Under the pieces are notes generated by a model. It saw only the letters and a list, made by a program, of their open reading frames with translations. It ran no database searches and had not been told where the DNA came from. A DNA stretch of 64,000 bases from Paenibacillus bouchesdurhonensis (GTDB taxonomy: Bacteria > Bacillota > Bacilli > Paenibacillales > Paenibacillaceae): assembly GCF_900155685.1 (NCBI RefSeq), contig NZ_LT732547.1, positions 867,043-931,042 on the forward strand. Reading direction: 5' to 3'. The position numbers were made by a program, and so were the translations under genes. This document shows, piece by piece, positions 39,978 to 49,100 of the stretch (positions are counted from its first letter, which is position 1; each line of letters opens with the position of its first letter).

Positions 39978-42463
39978 TAAGGTCTATTTATGGTATAGCC
40001 TTCCGTTTTTTTAAAACAAATCGTTTCATTTCTATTTCCTCGGTTCTTAGTGTAACAATTGCGGTATGTATTATTTTGGTTATGACCATGTTTGTTTCTA
40101 ATGCCACTCAATCTTACCGTGATGATATAAAAGAATTATATGGAAATATGGATATGATGGTCGGCTTTAACCTGGAACAAGGAAGACAAATTGATTTGAA
40201 GTTTTTGGATCAAATAACATCAATTCCAGGGATAGAGCAATCATCTCCTGTCTTGATAGATCGCTTACGGATTGATTTACTTCAAGACGATGTATACACC
40301 GTAGGAGCTGAATCTGATGACCTGGTTAAAAGTAAATATGACTTTACTGAGAGTATTTCCGGTAATGAAGCGATTATAAATGCTGGGCTTGCCGAAGCAC
40401 TAAATATTACAGTAGGTCAGTCTTTAAAAGTCGAAAGTAGAGATTTTATAGTAAAAGAAATATTAGAAGATATTAAAGGTTTGGGACCTGTATCAGACAT
40501 TCTAATTATACCGAGAAGCACCTTTAAGGAATTGAAGTATACTCTAACAGGTGTTGTAAATGAATCGACCTATATTTTGATTAAGAATCAGCCTAGGATG
40601 GACTCTTATGAGATAGCTAGATGGCTTCGGCAAATCGACGAAACTTTAAGAATAGATATTATTGAAGAGGAGCCGGATATTAAGGCTAATTTTCAATCCT
40701 TGTGGATATACATCACCTTATTGTCTTTATTAGTAGTATTCATTACCGCACTATTAATCATATCTAACATTCAAACATATTTATACAAATATAAGCAGCA
40801 ATTCGCGATTATGCGTTCCATGGGTGCAATGACGCACGATTTATTTAAAATTATTTTAATTCAATGCTCAATTATTAACTTAGTGGGGGGAACACTAGGA
40901 TATATAGCCGCTTTTATCGGATTTAAGTACTCACAGATATGGTTTGAGCAATTGTTTAATATTTCAGTTGAAGCTCTTACTTTTAACTATAGTTTAGCCC
41001 TTATTGTTCTGGTGTTAAGTGTAGCTATACTAGAACTATTTATGTTAATACCTGCATATCGTGGTAGTAGAATTTTGCCGCTGCAAATGATGCAAAGTAA
41101 TGAGCAGGCTGACTTTTCATATTCGAATATGCGGCGTATATTTGGAAGAACAGTTATTTTTTTTGGGTTATTTCTCCTGCCTTTTGGTAAAGTTCTTGCC
41201 TCTGCTGATAGTCAGGTTTTACTTATCCTATTAGGATTATTATTCTTGATATTAGGTGTTTTTATATTGTTTCCGTTCTATCTGTCACCGCTATTGATTC
41301 GTTTACTGCCATTGATTCAACGTTTATTTGGTAAAGTATCCTTTGTTGCAGTTAAGAATGTAATTCCTCAAGTGAGGAGAAATACATTCGTCATATTTAT
41401 TTTGAGTTTGACAATGATGATTACTGTTGTTGGATCAACCCTAATGTCAACGATACAGAGAAATGAAGCAAACTATATACGGGGAAATTATCCCACAGAT
41501 ATTGTCATAACAAGTCGGTTTAATGATCCCTCCTTAATTAACTATACAGATCTGAAATCTGCTGCAACTAAGGTTGAGGGCGTTATAGGGGCTAGTACGC
41601 TAAGTTCTTATAGCTCGATAAGCTTAATGCATGATGGGAGGTATGTATCTTTCACATATTCTTTAGCAGATTTGAAAGAAATGATGAAGCAAGATTTGTT
41701 GCCAAACTATGATAATAATTCAAATGATAATGTTTATATTACTCAGAGGTTTGCATCGAAATATGACATTAGGGAAGGAGATCTATTAGAGCTTGGAATG
41801 TATTCTAATGCAATGCAAGAAATTATTTCAAGAGGTCAAGTTACAGTGGCAGGAATAGTGAAGAAATTACCTGGCTCTCTTGGGGACATGCTTATTGATT
41901 GGAGCAATGAGTCTTACTTATGGGAATTTACAGTCTTAGATAGAATGTTTATTAATGTGTCTCAGCCGGTCGAGCAGGTTGCTGGTCAATTAGAAACGTT
42001 AAAAGGGCAATTCCCCGGAATTCAGATTGATAATTATGAGCAGACAATGCAAGCATCCAAACAAATGTTTTACCAACGCTGGTTCTTATTCATTATTGTA
42101 CTAGTTGTGATGCTGGTAAGTGTATTAATGGGCGTTATAAATACTTTGGTCAATAATATGCACAATAAGCGTAAAGAGTTGGCGATTCTTCGGACTTTAT
42201 CTGTAACTCGTAGTGGAATAATTAGGGTTGTTTTAACGCAGGTGATATTATATATTTCCATTGGTTTGCTGCTAGGGGCGGTAATCGGGGTGCTATTAAC
42301 ATATAGTCTAATGTTAATTGATCCTGTGGGTATTTATATTAATTATCAGGCGATGGGAGTCCTCGCAGTTACCGTAACAGGCGTAGTTGTTTTAGTGTTA
42401 TGGCCGTACTCTATTTATATTGGCCGCAGAAGCTTACCGCATGAACTCACTCAAGATGGCTAA
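39974..42463 (+). CDS. FtsX-type ABC transporter permease
   Basis: An 829-residue permease with ten or so helices: an N-terminal helix (about 15-40), an extracellular domain (about 45-230), three FtsX helices (about 240-360), a middle pair (about 390-440), a second extracellular domain (about 480-695) and a terminal FtsX set (about 700-825, VNTLVNNMHNKRKELAILRTL). This large two-FtsX layout is that of exporters acting on peptides or lipids, not of BceB. No histidine kinase, response regulator or peptide precursor gene lies next to it. AT-rich like its ATPase partner. Substrate unknown. Confidence 0.88.
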   Translation: MIRSIYGIAFRFFKTNRFISISSVLSVTIAVCIILVMTMFVSNATQSYRDDIKELYGNMDMMVGFNLEQGRQIDLKFLDQITSIPGIEQSSPVLIDRLRIDLLQDDVYTVGAESDDLVKSKYDFTESISGNEAIINAGLAEALNITVGQSLKVESRDFIVKEILEDIKGLGPVSDILIIPRSTFKELKYTLTGVVNESTYILIKNQPRMDSYEIARWLRQIDETLRIDIIEEEPDIKANFQSLWIYITLLSLLVVFITALLIISNIQTYLYKYKQQFAIMRSMGAMTHDLFKIILIQCSIINLVGGTLGYIAAFIGFKYSQIWFEQLFNISVEALTFNYSLALIVLVLSVAILELFMLIPAYRGSRILPLQMMQSNEQADFSYSNMRRIFGRTVIFFGLFLLPFGKVLASADSQVLLILLGLLFLILGVFILFPFYLSPLLIRLLPLIQRLFGKVSFVAVKNVIPQVRRNTFVIFILSLTMMITVVGSTLMSTIQRNEANYIRGNYPTDIVITSRFNDPSLINYTDLKSAATKVEGVIGASTLSSYSSISLMHDGRYVSFTYSLADLKEMMKQDLLPNYDNNSNDNVYITQRFASKYDIREGDLLELGMYSNAMQEIISRGQVTVAGIVKKLPGSLGDMLIDWSNESYLWEFTVLDRMFINVSQPVEQVAGQLETLKGQFPGIQIDNYEQTMQASKQMFYQRWFLFIIVLVVMLVSVLMGVINTLVNNMHNKRKELAILRTLSVTRSGIIRVVLTQVILYISIGLLLGAVIGVLLTYSLMLIDPVGIYINYQAMGVLAVTVTGVVVLVLWPYSIYIGRRSLPHELTQDG

Positions 42464-42467
42464 AAAG

Positions 42468-42507
42468 AATGGCTGCTTTTTCGGAGAGCTTCCGAAAGGC
42501 AGCCATT
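42468..42507. terminator. Bidirectional terminator
   Basis: Stem AATGGCTGC/GCAGCCATT with an inner CGGA/TCCG stem, between the plus-strand permease and the minus-strand SOD gene. Confidence 0.8.
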
Positions 42508-42525
42508 TTGTTGTTGCTTTTCTAT

Positions 42526-43800
42526 TTAAAACGGCTGCCACTTCAGCTTCCTCGCCTTTTCGAAACGTTCGGCAACTTCCGGCCAGTAGACAACCTTCCA
42601 CCAGTCGGCGATGTATTTGGCCCGCTCGTTCTGGTGCTTCAAGTAATACGCGTGTTCCCAGACATCAAGCGCGAGCAGGGGAACGATATCCCATTGCGAT
42701 AGATTTTGATGCTTCTCGGCTGTTAAAATTTCCAAACGATGAGCACGCGGGCTCCAGACGAGAATCGCCCAGCCTCCGCCTTCCACTTTATCGGCAGCAT
42801 TGGTGAACTGATTCTTGAAGGCATCATAGCTGCCGAAATCCTTGCGGATTTGCTCGGCAAGCTCGCCTTCAGGCTTGCCACCCCCTTTGGGATTCATCGT
42901 ATCCCAGTAGATGGTGTGGAGATAATGGCCTGCGCCGTTAAAGGCCAGCTCCCGCTCCCAATGCTTCACAAGGTCGAAATTGCCCGACTTTCGGGCTTCC
43001 TGAAGCTTTTTCTCTGCTTTGTTCAAGTTATCCACGTAGCTCTTGTGGTGAATATCGTGGTGGATTCGTACCGTTTTCTCATCGATATGAGGTTCTAATG
43101 CGTTATAAGGGTAGGGTAGAGGAGGCAGCGTATGCCCGCCGATCGGTACGGGATGGTCTGAATTGCGGGAGCTTTCGCCAATGAAATTAGTGTTAAGATT
43201 TTCCGGGACAGATGCTTCTGCTTCGGATTCTGAACCAATTGCTAATGAAATTGCCGACAAATCATCCAGTGTAGATGAATTCTGATCGTCCGCTCCAAAC
43301 GTTTGGTAAGAAGAGGGGGCAATTTGCTGCATGTCTGTAATCGCGGGGATTTCCTCCGTATTTCGCTTTATGGCCCCAGGGGAGTTCAGCGTTTCTAGTA
43401 CCCCAAGGAAATATTCAGATTCGCGGATAATGTGGAGCAGCACCGTTTTGGCCAGAGGGACGGACTTGACCGCTGCACTGCAATCAAGAATGAAATAAAG
43501 CTGTCTTATAAACTCTTGGGACTGCCGGAATGCCGTATCCAATAATTGTTCAGTCTGCTGAATTAATTGCGGGTTACAAGCGGCTTGCTGGGACGATAGG
43601 GCGTATTGCAGCAGTTGGTTTGCCACGATTAGAGTCTCTTCAAAAACCTTCTTCCAATCGTCCAACTGCTGGACATAATAGGGTTCAAGCCCCGGAACGA
43701 TCGCTTTGATGACGTCGGTATGCTCGGCTTCCTGTTGTTTCCAGAAACGGATTTCCTCCAGAATGCGGACAGGCAAATAAGGCCCGTAAACCAATAGCAT
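42526..43800 (-). CDS. Iron/manganese superoxide dismutase with N-terminal DUF2935-like domain
   Basis: A 424-residue fusion. The C-terminal 205 or so residues are a full Fe/Mn SOD: ligand His in IHHDIHHKSYVDNLNKAE, His in GAGHYLHTIYW, and Asp and His in LALDVWEHAYYLKH. The N-terminal part (about 1-150) is all-helical with spaced His, Glu and Asp, like DUF2935 (ferritin-like four-helix bundle), followed by a disordered Ser/Glu-rich linker (about 155-220). Ordinary SODs are near 200 residues. GAAGGAGG precedes the ATG at 43800. The added domain may bind metal; that is inference. Confidence 0.88.
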   Translation of the reverse strand: MLLVYGPYLPVRILEEIRFWKQQEAEHTDVIKAIVPGLEPYYVQQLDDWKKVFEETLIVANQLLQYALSSQQAACNPQLIQQTEQLLDTAFRQSQEFIRQLYFILDCSAAVKSVPLAKTVLLHIIRESEYFLGVLETLNSPGAIKRNTEEIPAITDMQQIAPSSYQTFGADDQNSSTLDDLSAISLAIGSESEAEASVPENLNTNFIGESSRNSDHPVPIGGHTLPPLPYPYNALEPHIDEKTVRIHHDIHHKSYVDNLNKAEKKLQEARKSGNFDLVKHWERELAFNGAGHYLHTIYWDTMNPKGGGKPEGELAEQIRKDFGSYDAFKNQFTNAADKVEGGGWAILVWSPRAHRLEILTAEKHQNLSQWDIVPLLALDVWEHAYYLKHQNERAKYIADWWKVVYWPEVAERFEKARKLKWQPF

Positions 43801-43897
43801 CGGGTTAGCCTCCTTCACGTTTAATCAACATTAACAGTTTATGCGAGCGAAGGCTTGGACTATGCTATCTGTTACACGGGCTTTGTAAATACTGCTG

Positions 43898-44908
43898 CTA
43901 CTGTGCTGGTTTAAAGGTTTCGATCCGGCTAAGGAACTCGGAAACCTTACGTAAATAATCCCTTGGATACTCCCGGAAAATCATCTCATGATAGGAGCCT
44001 TCCACGATCCACACCTCGGAAGCCTCGTTCGTCTGATTCTCGGCCAATTTCTCGGCTATCGGATAAGGGGCCTTCTCGTCCTCCGTTCCATGAATGAACA
44101 ATGTAGGGAACGGATAATCCTTTGATTTGACTTCGGTATATGGAATTTGGCGCATGCTGGTGCCGTTCAATACGGGCAGCAGCAGGCCGATGATCTCAAG
44201 GGATGGACGCCGCGGCAGATCGATGTGCTGGCGTATATTATGATACATCGTATCGGGCTCCAGCAAAAAGGTGCTGTCCAGAATCATGCCGTCAATGTCC
44301 TCGCTCGATAGCGCGGCCTGCAGAGCCGTTCCCGCTCCCATGGAGAAGGCCCATACGACGATTTCCTCCGCGCCTCGTTGTTTGGCCAGGTTGATCGCCC
44401 CGAGCAGCTGCTCCGCTTCTTTTTTGCCGCCCGTGGCTACCTCCTTGCTCTTCTGGGCTGCAAATCCATAGTCAAACATAATGACATTGTAGTTCAGCCG
44501 GTTCGCATAATGTGCCAGGTCATACATCGGTACCCAAGGCTCCTCCCGATTCGCGCCGTATCCATGACTAAATACGATGGTTTTACGAGAATCGTCGGCC
44601 GGAATGTACCAGCCCTGCATCATGCGGCTGCCGTCAGCTGCTGGGAATAGCACATCCTCATAGGTTAGATTTTTAGATAGCTTTGGGTTAGAATACAGCG
44701 GGGCTACGTTAGGATTGGACAATACCCAGGCAATGTAGCCATGAAGAACAATGAAGCAGAACAGCAGGAAAAATAGAGCGGATAACAGCAGAGCGACTAT
44801 AATATGCTTAAAACTGACATGACGCGTAGTCAGTACATCGATCGCTGGTGATGGAGTGTCTTTCAGTCCGGAATTTAAGGGAAGATCACTCCGGGTTGTT
44901 GGGCTCAT
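43898..44908 (-). CDS. Membrane-anchored alpha/beta hydrolase
   Basis: A 336-residue protein with a short cytoplasmic start, one transmembrane helix (about residues 33-58) and an outer alpha/beta-hydrolase domain. Motifs: VFSHGYGANRE (oxyanion), WAFSMGAGTALQ with the Ser of the G-x-S-x-G-like elbow (AFSMGAG), FIHGTEDEKAP and GSYHEMIF with the His. It belongs to the same broad group as the hydrolase at 9969-10916. Substrate unknown. GAGGAGGG precedes the ATG. Divergent from the IclR regulator gene at 45163. Confidence 0.87.
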   Translation of the reverse strand: MSPTTRSDLPLNSGLKDTPSPAIDVLTTRHVSFKHIIVALLLSALFFLLFCFIVLHGYIAWVLSNPNVAPLYSNPKLSKNLTYEDVLFPAADGSRMMQGWYIPADDSRKTIVFSHGYGANREEPWVPMYDLAHYANRLNYNVIMFDYGFAAQKSKEVATGGKKEAEQLLGAINLAKQRGAEEIVVWAFSMGAGTALQAALSSEDIDGMILDSTFLLEPDTMYHNIRQHIDLPRRPSLEIIGLLLPVLNGTSMRQIPYTEVKSKDYPFPTLFIHGTEDEKAPYPIAEKLAENQTNEASEVWIVEGSYHEMIFREYPRDYLRKVSEFLSRIETFKPAQ

Positions 44909-45084
44909 GTTCTTCCCTCCTCATTATAATTAATATAATATATGCTCGGTGAAGCTCTGGGAATAAAGATGTTTTCAATTAAAGGCATAGTTTTATGTCG
45001 AATCAGGGCGATTCTTATAGAATTATCGTAAGGCAATAGGTTTAGAAAAGTCAATGATAGTGTGATAAAGCACACCATCCTGCA

Positions 45085-45113
45085 TTGACGATTTAGAATG
45101 GATTACATATAAT
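45085..45113 (+). promoter_or_regulatory. Sigma-A promoter of iclR-type gene
   Basis: TTGACG (45085-45090), 17-bp spacer, TATAAT (45108-45113): the best sigma-A match in the window. Start expected near 45120, just ahead of the palindrome at 45126-45142. Confidence 0.85.
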
Positions 45114-45125
45114 TTATGTAACCAC

Positions 45126-45142
45126 GTTTCACGTAGTGAAAC
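45126..45142. promoter_or_regulatory. 17-bp palindrome, probable IclR operator
   Basis: GTTTCACGTAGTGAAAC is a perfect 7-3-7 palindrome at about +6 to +22 of the transcript, where a bound repressor would block elongation. A near copy lies at the acnA promoter (54526-54542), identical at 15 of 17 positions when both are read on their coding strands. Confidence 0.65.
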
Positions 45143-45162
45143 TTTTGGAGAGGTGAGGTCGG

Positions 45163-45909
45163 ATGGAAGACCGTAAATTAACCGTGCGCGCGGTTGAACG
45201 GGCGCTTGATATATTAATGTGCTTTACGAAGGGGAATGAGTTTGGTTTAACGGAAATCGCCAGCAGCATCGGGTTGCATAAAAGCACGGTACACCGGCTG
45301 ATGACGACGCTGGAGGAGAAGGGGTTCGTCATTCGGGATACGGCCACAGAGAAGTATCGACTCGGGCTAAAAATATGGGAGCTGTCCGCGCATTTATCGC
45401 AAAGCGATGATCCGGCCGTCCTGCTGCTTCCGCAAATGGAGCAGCTTCGCGACCGGCTCGGAGAGACCGTCAGCCTGTATTTGCGGGATGGGACGGATCG
45501 CTTGAGAATACAAGCGGTTCAGAGCAATCAGGCGATTCGCAGGGTGGCTGCGGTCGGCGCCCGTTTGCCGCTGTACGTCGGCGCATCGAGCAAGGTGCTG
45601 GTGGCCTATGCCGAACAATCGGTGTTGCAAGCAGTGCTGGACAGCCCGGACTGGCCGTCAGCTGTGGATAAGTCACAATATGTCGCTCAGCTTCAAGATA
45701 TTCGGCGGCTCGGATTTGCAACGAGCTATGAGGAGCGGGAGCCCGGGGCAGCGGCGGTGTCGGCGCCGATTTTCGACCGCAGCGGCAAAGTTGCCGCTGC
45801 CTTGTCTGTATCGGGTCCGGTCAGCCGGCTGTCGCCAGAGACGCTGATTGAATTCGGCCCTGTGTTGATTGAAGCGGCTCGGGATATGGGCATGATGATT
45901 CATGCCTAG
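45163..45909 (+). CDS. IclR family transcriptional regulator
   Basis: A 248-residue regulator with an N-terminal winged helix (ALDILMCFTKGNEFGLTEIASSIGLHKSTVHRLMTTLEEKG, about 8-60) and a GAF-like effector domain (about 80-245; YVGASSKVLVAY and GFATSYEEREPGAAAVSAPIFD are typical). IclR proteins sense small carbon metabolites such as pyruvate, glyoxylate or aromatic acids. GGAGAGGTGAGG precedes the ATG. A palindrome just after its promoter implies autoregulation, and the same site ahead of acnA suggests a link to central carbon metabolism. Confidence 0.93.
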   Translation: MEDRKLTVRAVERALDILMCFTKGNEFGLTEIASSIGLHKSTVHRLMTTLEEKGFVIRDTATEKYRLGLKIWELSAHLSQSDDPAVLLLPQMEQLRDRLGETVSLYLRDGTDRLRIQAVQSNQAIRRVAAVGARLPLYVGASSKVLVAYAEQSVLQAVLDSPDWPSAVDKSQYVAQLQDIRRLGFATSYEEREPGAAAVSAPIFDRSGKVAAALSVSGPVSRLSPETLIEFGPVLIEAARDMGMMIHA

Positions 45910-45931
45910 CAAGTGAATATATGTAATGGTA

Positions 45932-45958
45932 AGAAGAGGCTGCGGAGCCTCTTCTTTT
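45932..45958 (+). terminator. Terminator after iclR-type gene
   Basis: 10-bp stem AGAAGAGGCT/AGCCTCTTCT with a GCGG loop, followed by T. Confidence 0.88.
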
Positions 45959-46113
45959 GTTTGTCCATCCAAATCTTACGAAAATTAGTCATGATCCGTA
46001 TGAGGAGTTACCCAACAACAATAATTTGTATATGAAAAATTGTTTAATTTTCCACGTATCATAATTCCTCCAACATTGATAATCTTTAGCTTAAACTATT
46101 GAAAGGGGATACA

Positions 46114-49100
46114 ATGTTGAAGCAGACTAAAAAAACAAACCGAATTAAGACAACAGCTATTTTACTTTTGATTTTTGTAACCGCTTTTACGATGCTGTTG
46201 CCTGCACCTCATGCTTCTGCGGAGCAGATGATCCAGGTCAATTATCTTCCCCCAGGCGGTGAGAATTGGAATAAGCTTCGTGATATCGAAATTAAAGACA
46301 ACGGCTGGGGCTACGGTGCAACGGTCACTGAGCAGGTGTATTTAGAGCAGGATGGACGCAAAGTTGAAACGAATGACTGGTGGGCTGATCAATTAGTGAT
46401 CAATGGCTGGCAGTCCTTTGATCTTAGCCCTTATTATGAAAACGGCACATTGGAGTTCGATATCGTCGGTGAAGAAGGCGGAGAAACATTCAATATCGGC
46501 TTTCGTGATGTCGTACATGAAAGATTAGATGGCAATGGAGACTTTTTCATGGATAATGATGGATCGCCAGAGGAAACGAGCATTGATGCGCAGGTCAATG
46601 TTGGCGATTACATCCAGGTAACAACCGAATGGCAGCATGTCTCCATTCCGCTCAAGAATATTTTTGAAAGCGACCCTCTGTTCGATGCAAGCAAAGTTCA
46701 ACTGTTCAAAATGTCCGGCAATGACACCCCGATTACTTTCTGGATTGCGAATATCAAGGTAATTTCGCCAGATGTGGAAAGAAGCTATGCACCAATTAAG
46801 GTCAATCAGGTCGGCTACTTGAACTATGGTGAGAAGTACGCAAATGTAAGCGGTTACTACAATGAGTTGTCCGCTGTTGTAGGCACGCCGTTTCAAGTGA
46901 GACGAACTGCGGATGATAGTGTGGCCTATACTGGCTTGCTGACTTTAGTTGCCGCGTATGACGAATTGTCCGGCGAGAAAGTGTTAAAGGCCGATTTCTC
47001 CTCGTTGAATGAAATTGGCAAGTATTATATTACTGTCGATGGTGTCTCTGAGCCGTCCGTGCATTTTGAAATCGGGCCCGACGTATATGACGACCTGTTT
47101 AAGGACGTTCAGAAATTCTTTTACTATCAAAGAGCGAACGTTGATTTGCTTCCTGAACATGCGGGAGAATTTGCTCGTACCGGGTTACATAAAGATGCTG
47201 ACGCCAATCTTCCTCTCCAATCCAATCCGAGTGTGACGATGGATGTGTATGGGGGCTGGTGGGATGCTGGAGATATGGGTAAGTATGTAACCGCCGCCGC
47301 CACCGCTGTAAACGACTTGATGTGGGCTTATGAAAGCTTCCCGCATCAATTTACAGATGGTCAACTAAACATTCCTGAGAGCGGGAACGGCCTCCCGGAT
47401 CTGCTGGATGAAATCAAGGTTGAAACTGACTTCTTCTTGAAGATGCAAGAGCAAACGTCTGGTGGATTTTATCCATATGTGCTTCGTGAACCTGCGCCTG
47501 AACGCTTCATCATCGATGGAAATGGACCGGATAGTATCATTCCGACAGCGCAAACTGCCACAACTGTAGGGGCATTGGCGCATGCTTATATCGTAATGAA
47601 AGATGTGCCTGGCTTGGAGGATTATGCGGATACACTACTTGCCTCTGCAGTTAGAGGATGGAATTATCTTGAAGCGCATCCTGAGTTTATTGGTCAAGCA
47701 AAGGATCCTAAAAACGATAACGGGCCTTACTACGATGATGACGACTCAAATGATCGCTTTTATGCGGCAGCCGTGTTGTATAGAGCTACAGGTGAAGCTA
47801 GATACAGCGATTATGTTGTAGCAAACTATCAAGCATTCGAATCCAAATTCGAGGCGACTGACTTCTCACACGGGATCGGCAGTCTGGAGCAGATCGGTTT
47901 CTATCATTACATCAGTGGCCCGGCTCCAAGTGAAGAAGTAAAAGCATGGTTCGTGCCGAAGTTCAATGAATGGAGAAATACCGTTATTGAAACAGCAACA
48001 CAAGGTGCGGTATGGCGCAACTCCACGAATAAAGGATTCTATTGGGGCGCCAATTCCAACGTGGCTGGAGTTGCGATCAGCTTAGATATTGGTAGCCGCG
48101 TGACCGGAGAATATGATGAACGCATGATTCAAGTAGCCAGCGGCAACCTGAACTATCTGCTTGGTATTAATCCGCTGCAGCTCAGCTTTATTACGGGCCA
48201 CGGGGAGAATCGCGTTCACATTACGCATCATGAAATTTATATGAGAGACTTTATTAAGGAAATGCCAAACGGCTATATGCCAGGCGGCCCGAACAATAGC
48301 AGCGAAAAGTTAAACTTCCCTGCCAAAGCGTACAATCAAGCGACTGTCGATTGGGAGAGCAACGAGCAGGCGTTGAATTATAACTCGCCGCTCATCTACT
48401 TGACCGCATTGTTGGCTGATGTAAAAAATCAGACGTTCTCTGAAAGCATCCAGCTAGACAGCGCAAACGGCAAATTGTATGTCGGTGAGACAACAAAAGT
48501 GACAGCAACTGTAACGCCGAATGACGCATCCTTCAAGAAGCTGCGGATTGCTTCTGCTGACGAGAATGTTGCTAAGGTTAGCAATGTGATTTACAAAGAA
48601 GAAACTGGCATTACAGCGTTTAATGTAACAGCAGTTAACAAAGGGAATACAGAGATCCTCGTTGAATCGTTGGACGGTAGAATCCAAGCAAGCTATCAGG
48701 TTGAGGTTACTTCCAGCAGCGATTCTTCTGGCTCAGGCTCGGGCTCCGGTTCCTCGTCCGTGGAATCAGGACACAGCGGATCGGGAACAGTAACCGACTC
48801 CCCAACGAAGAGTGATAAGCAGGATGGCACAGTGTCTGTGACCCTTGAAAGCTTGGAGGAAGCAGCAAGCAACGCTAAAAACGGGAAAATGACGATTCCG
48901 GTCAATACAGCAAGCGGCTTGAAGAAAGTCGATGTAGAGCTGCCAGCCGACTGGTTTGCCACTATGGATGCTGCTTCTATTCAATCCATTTCGATTGAGG
49001 CGCTGGGTGTCACTGTTGAGCTTAGTCAGGCATATCTGAAGGCGTTGCCCCTAGAGGGGGCGCGTAAGCTTTCGATCGGTATTGCAGTTATCGCTTCGGA

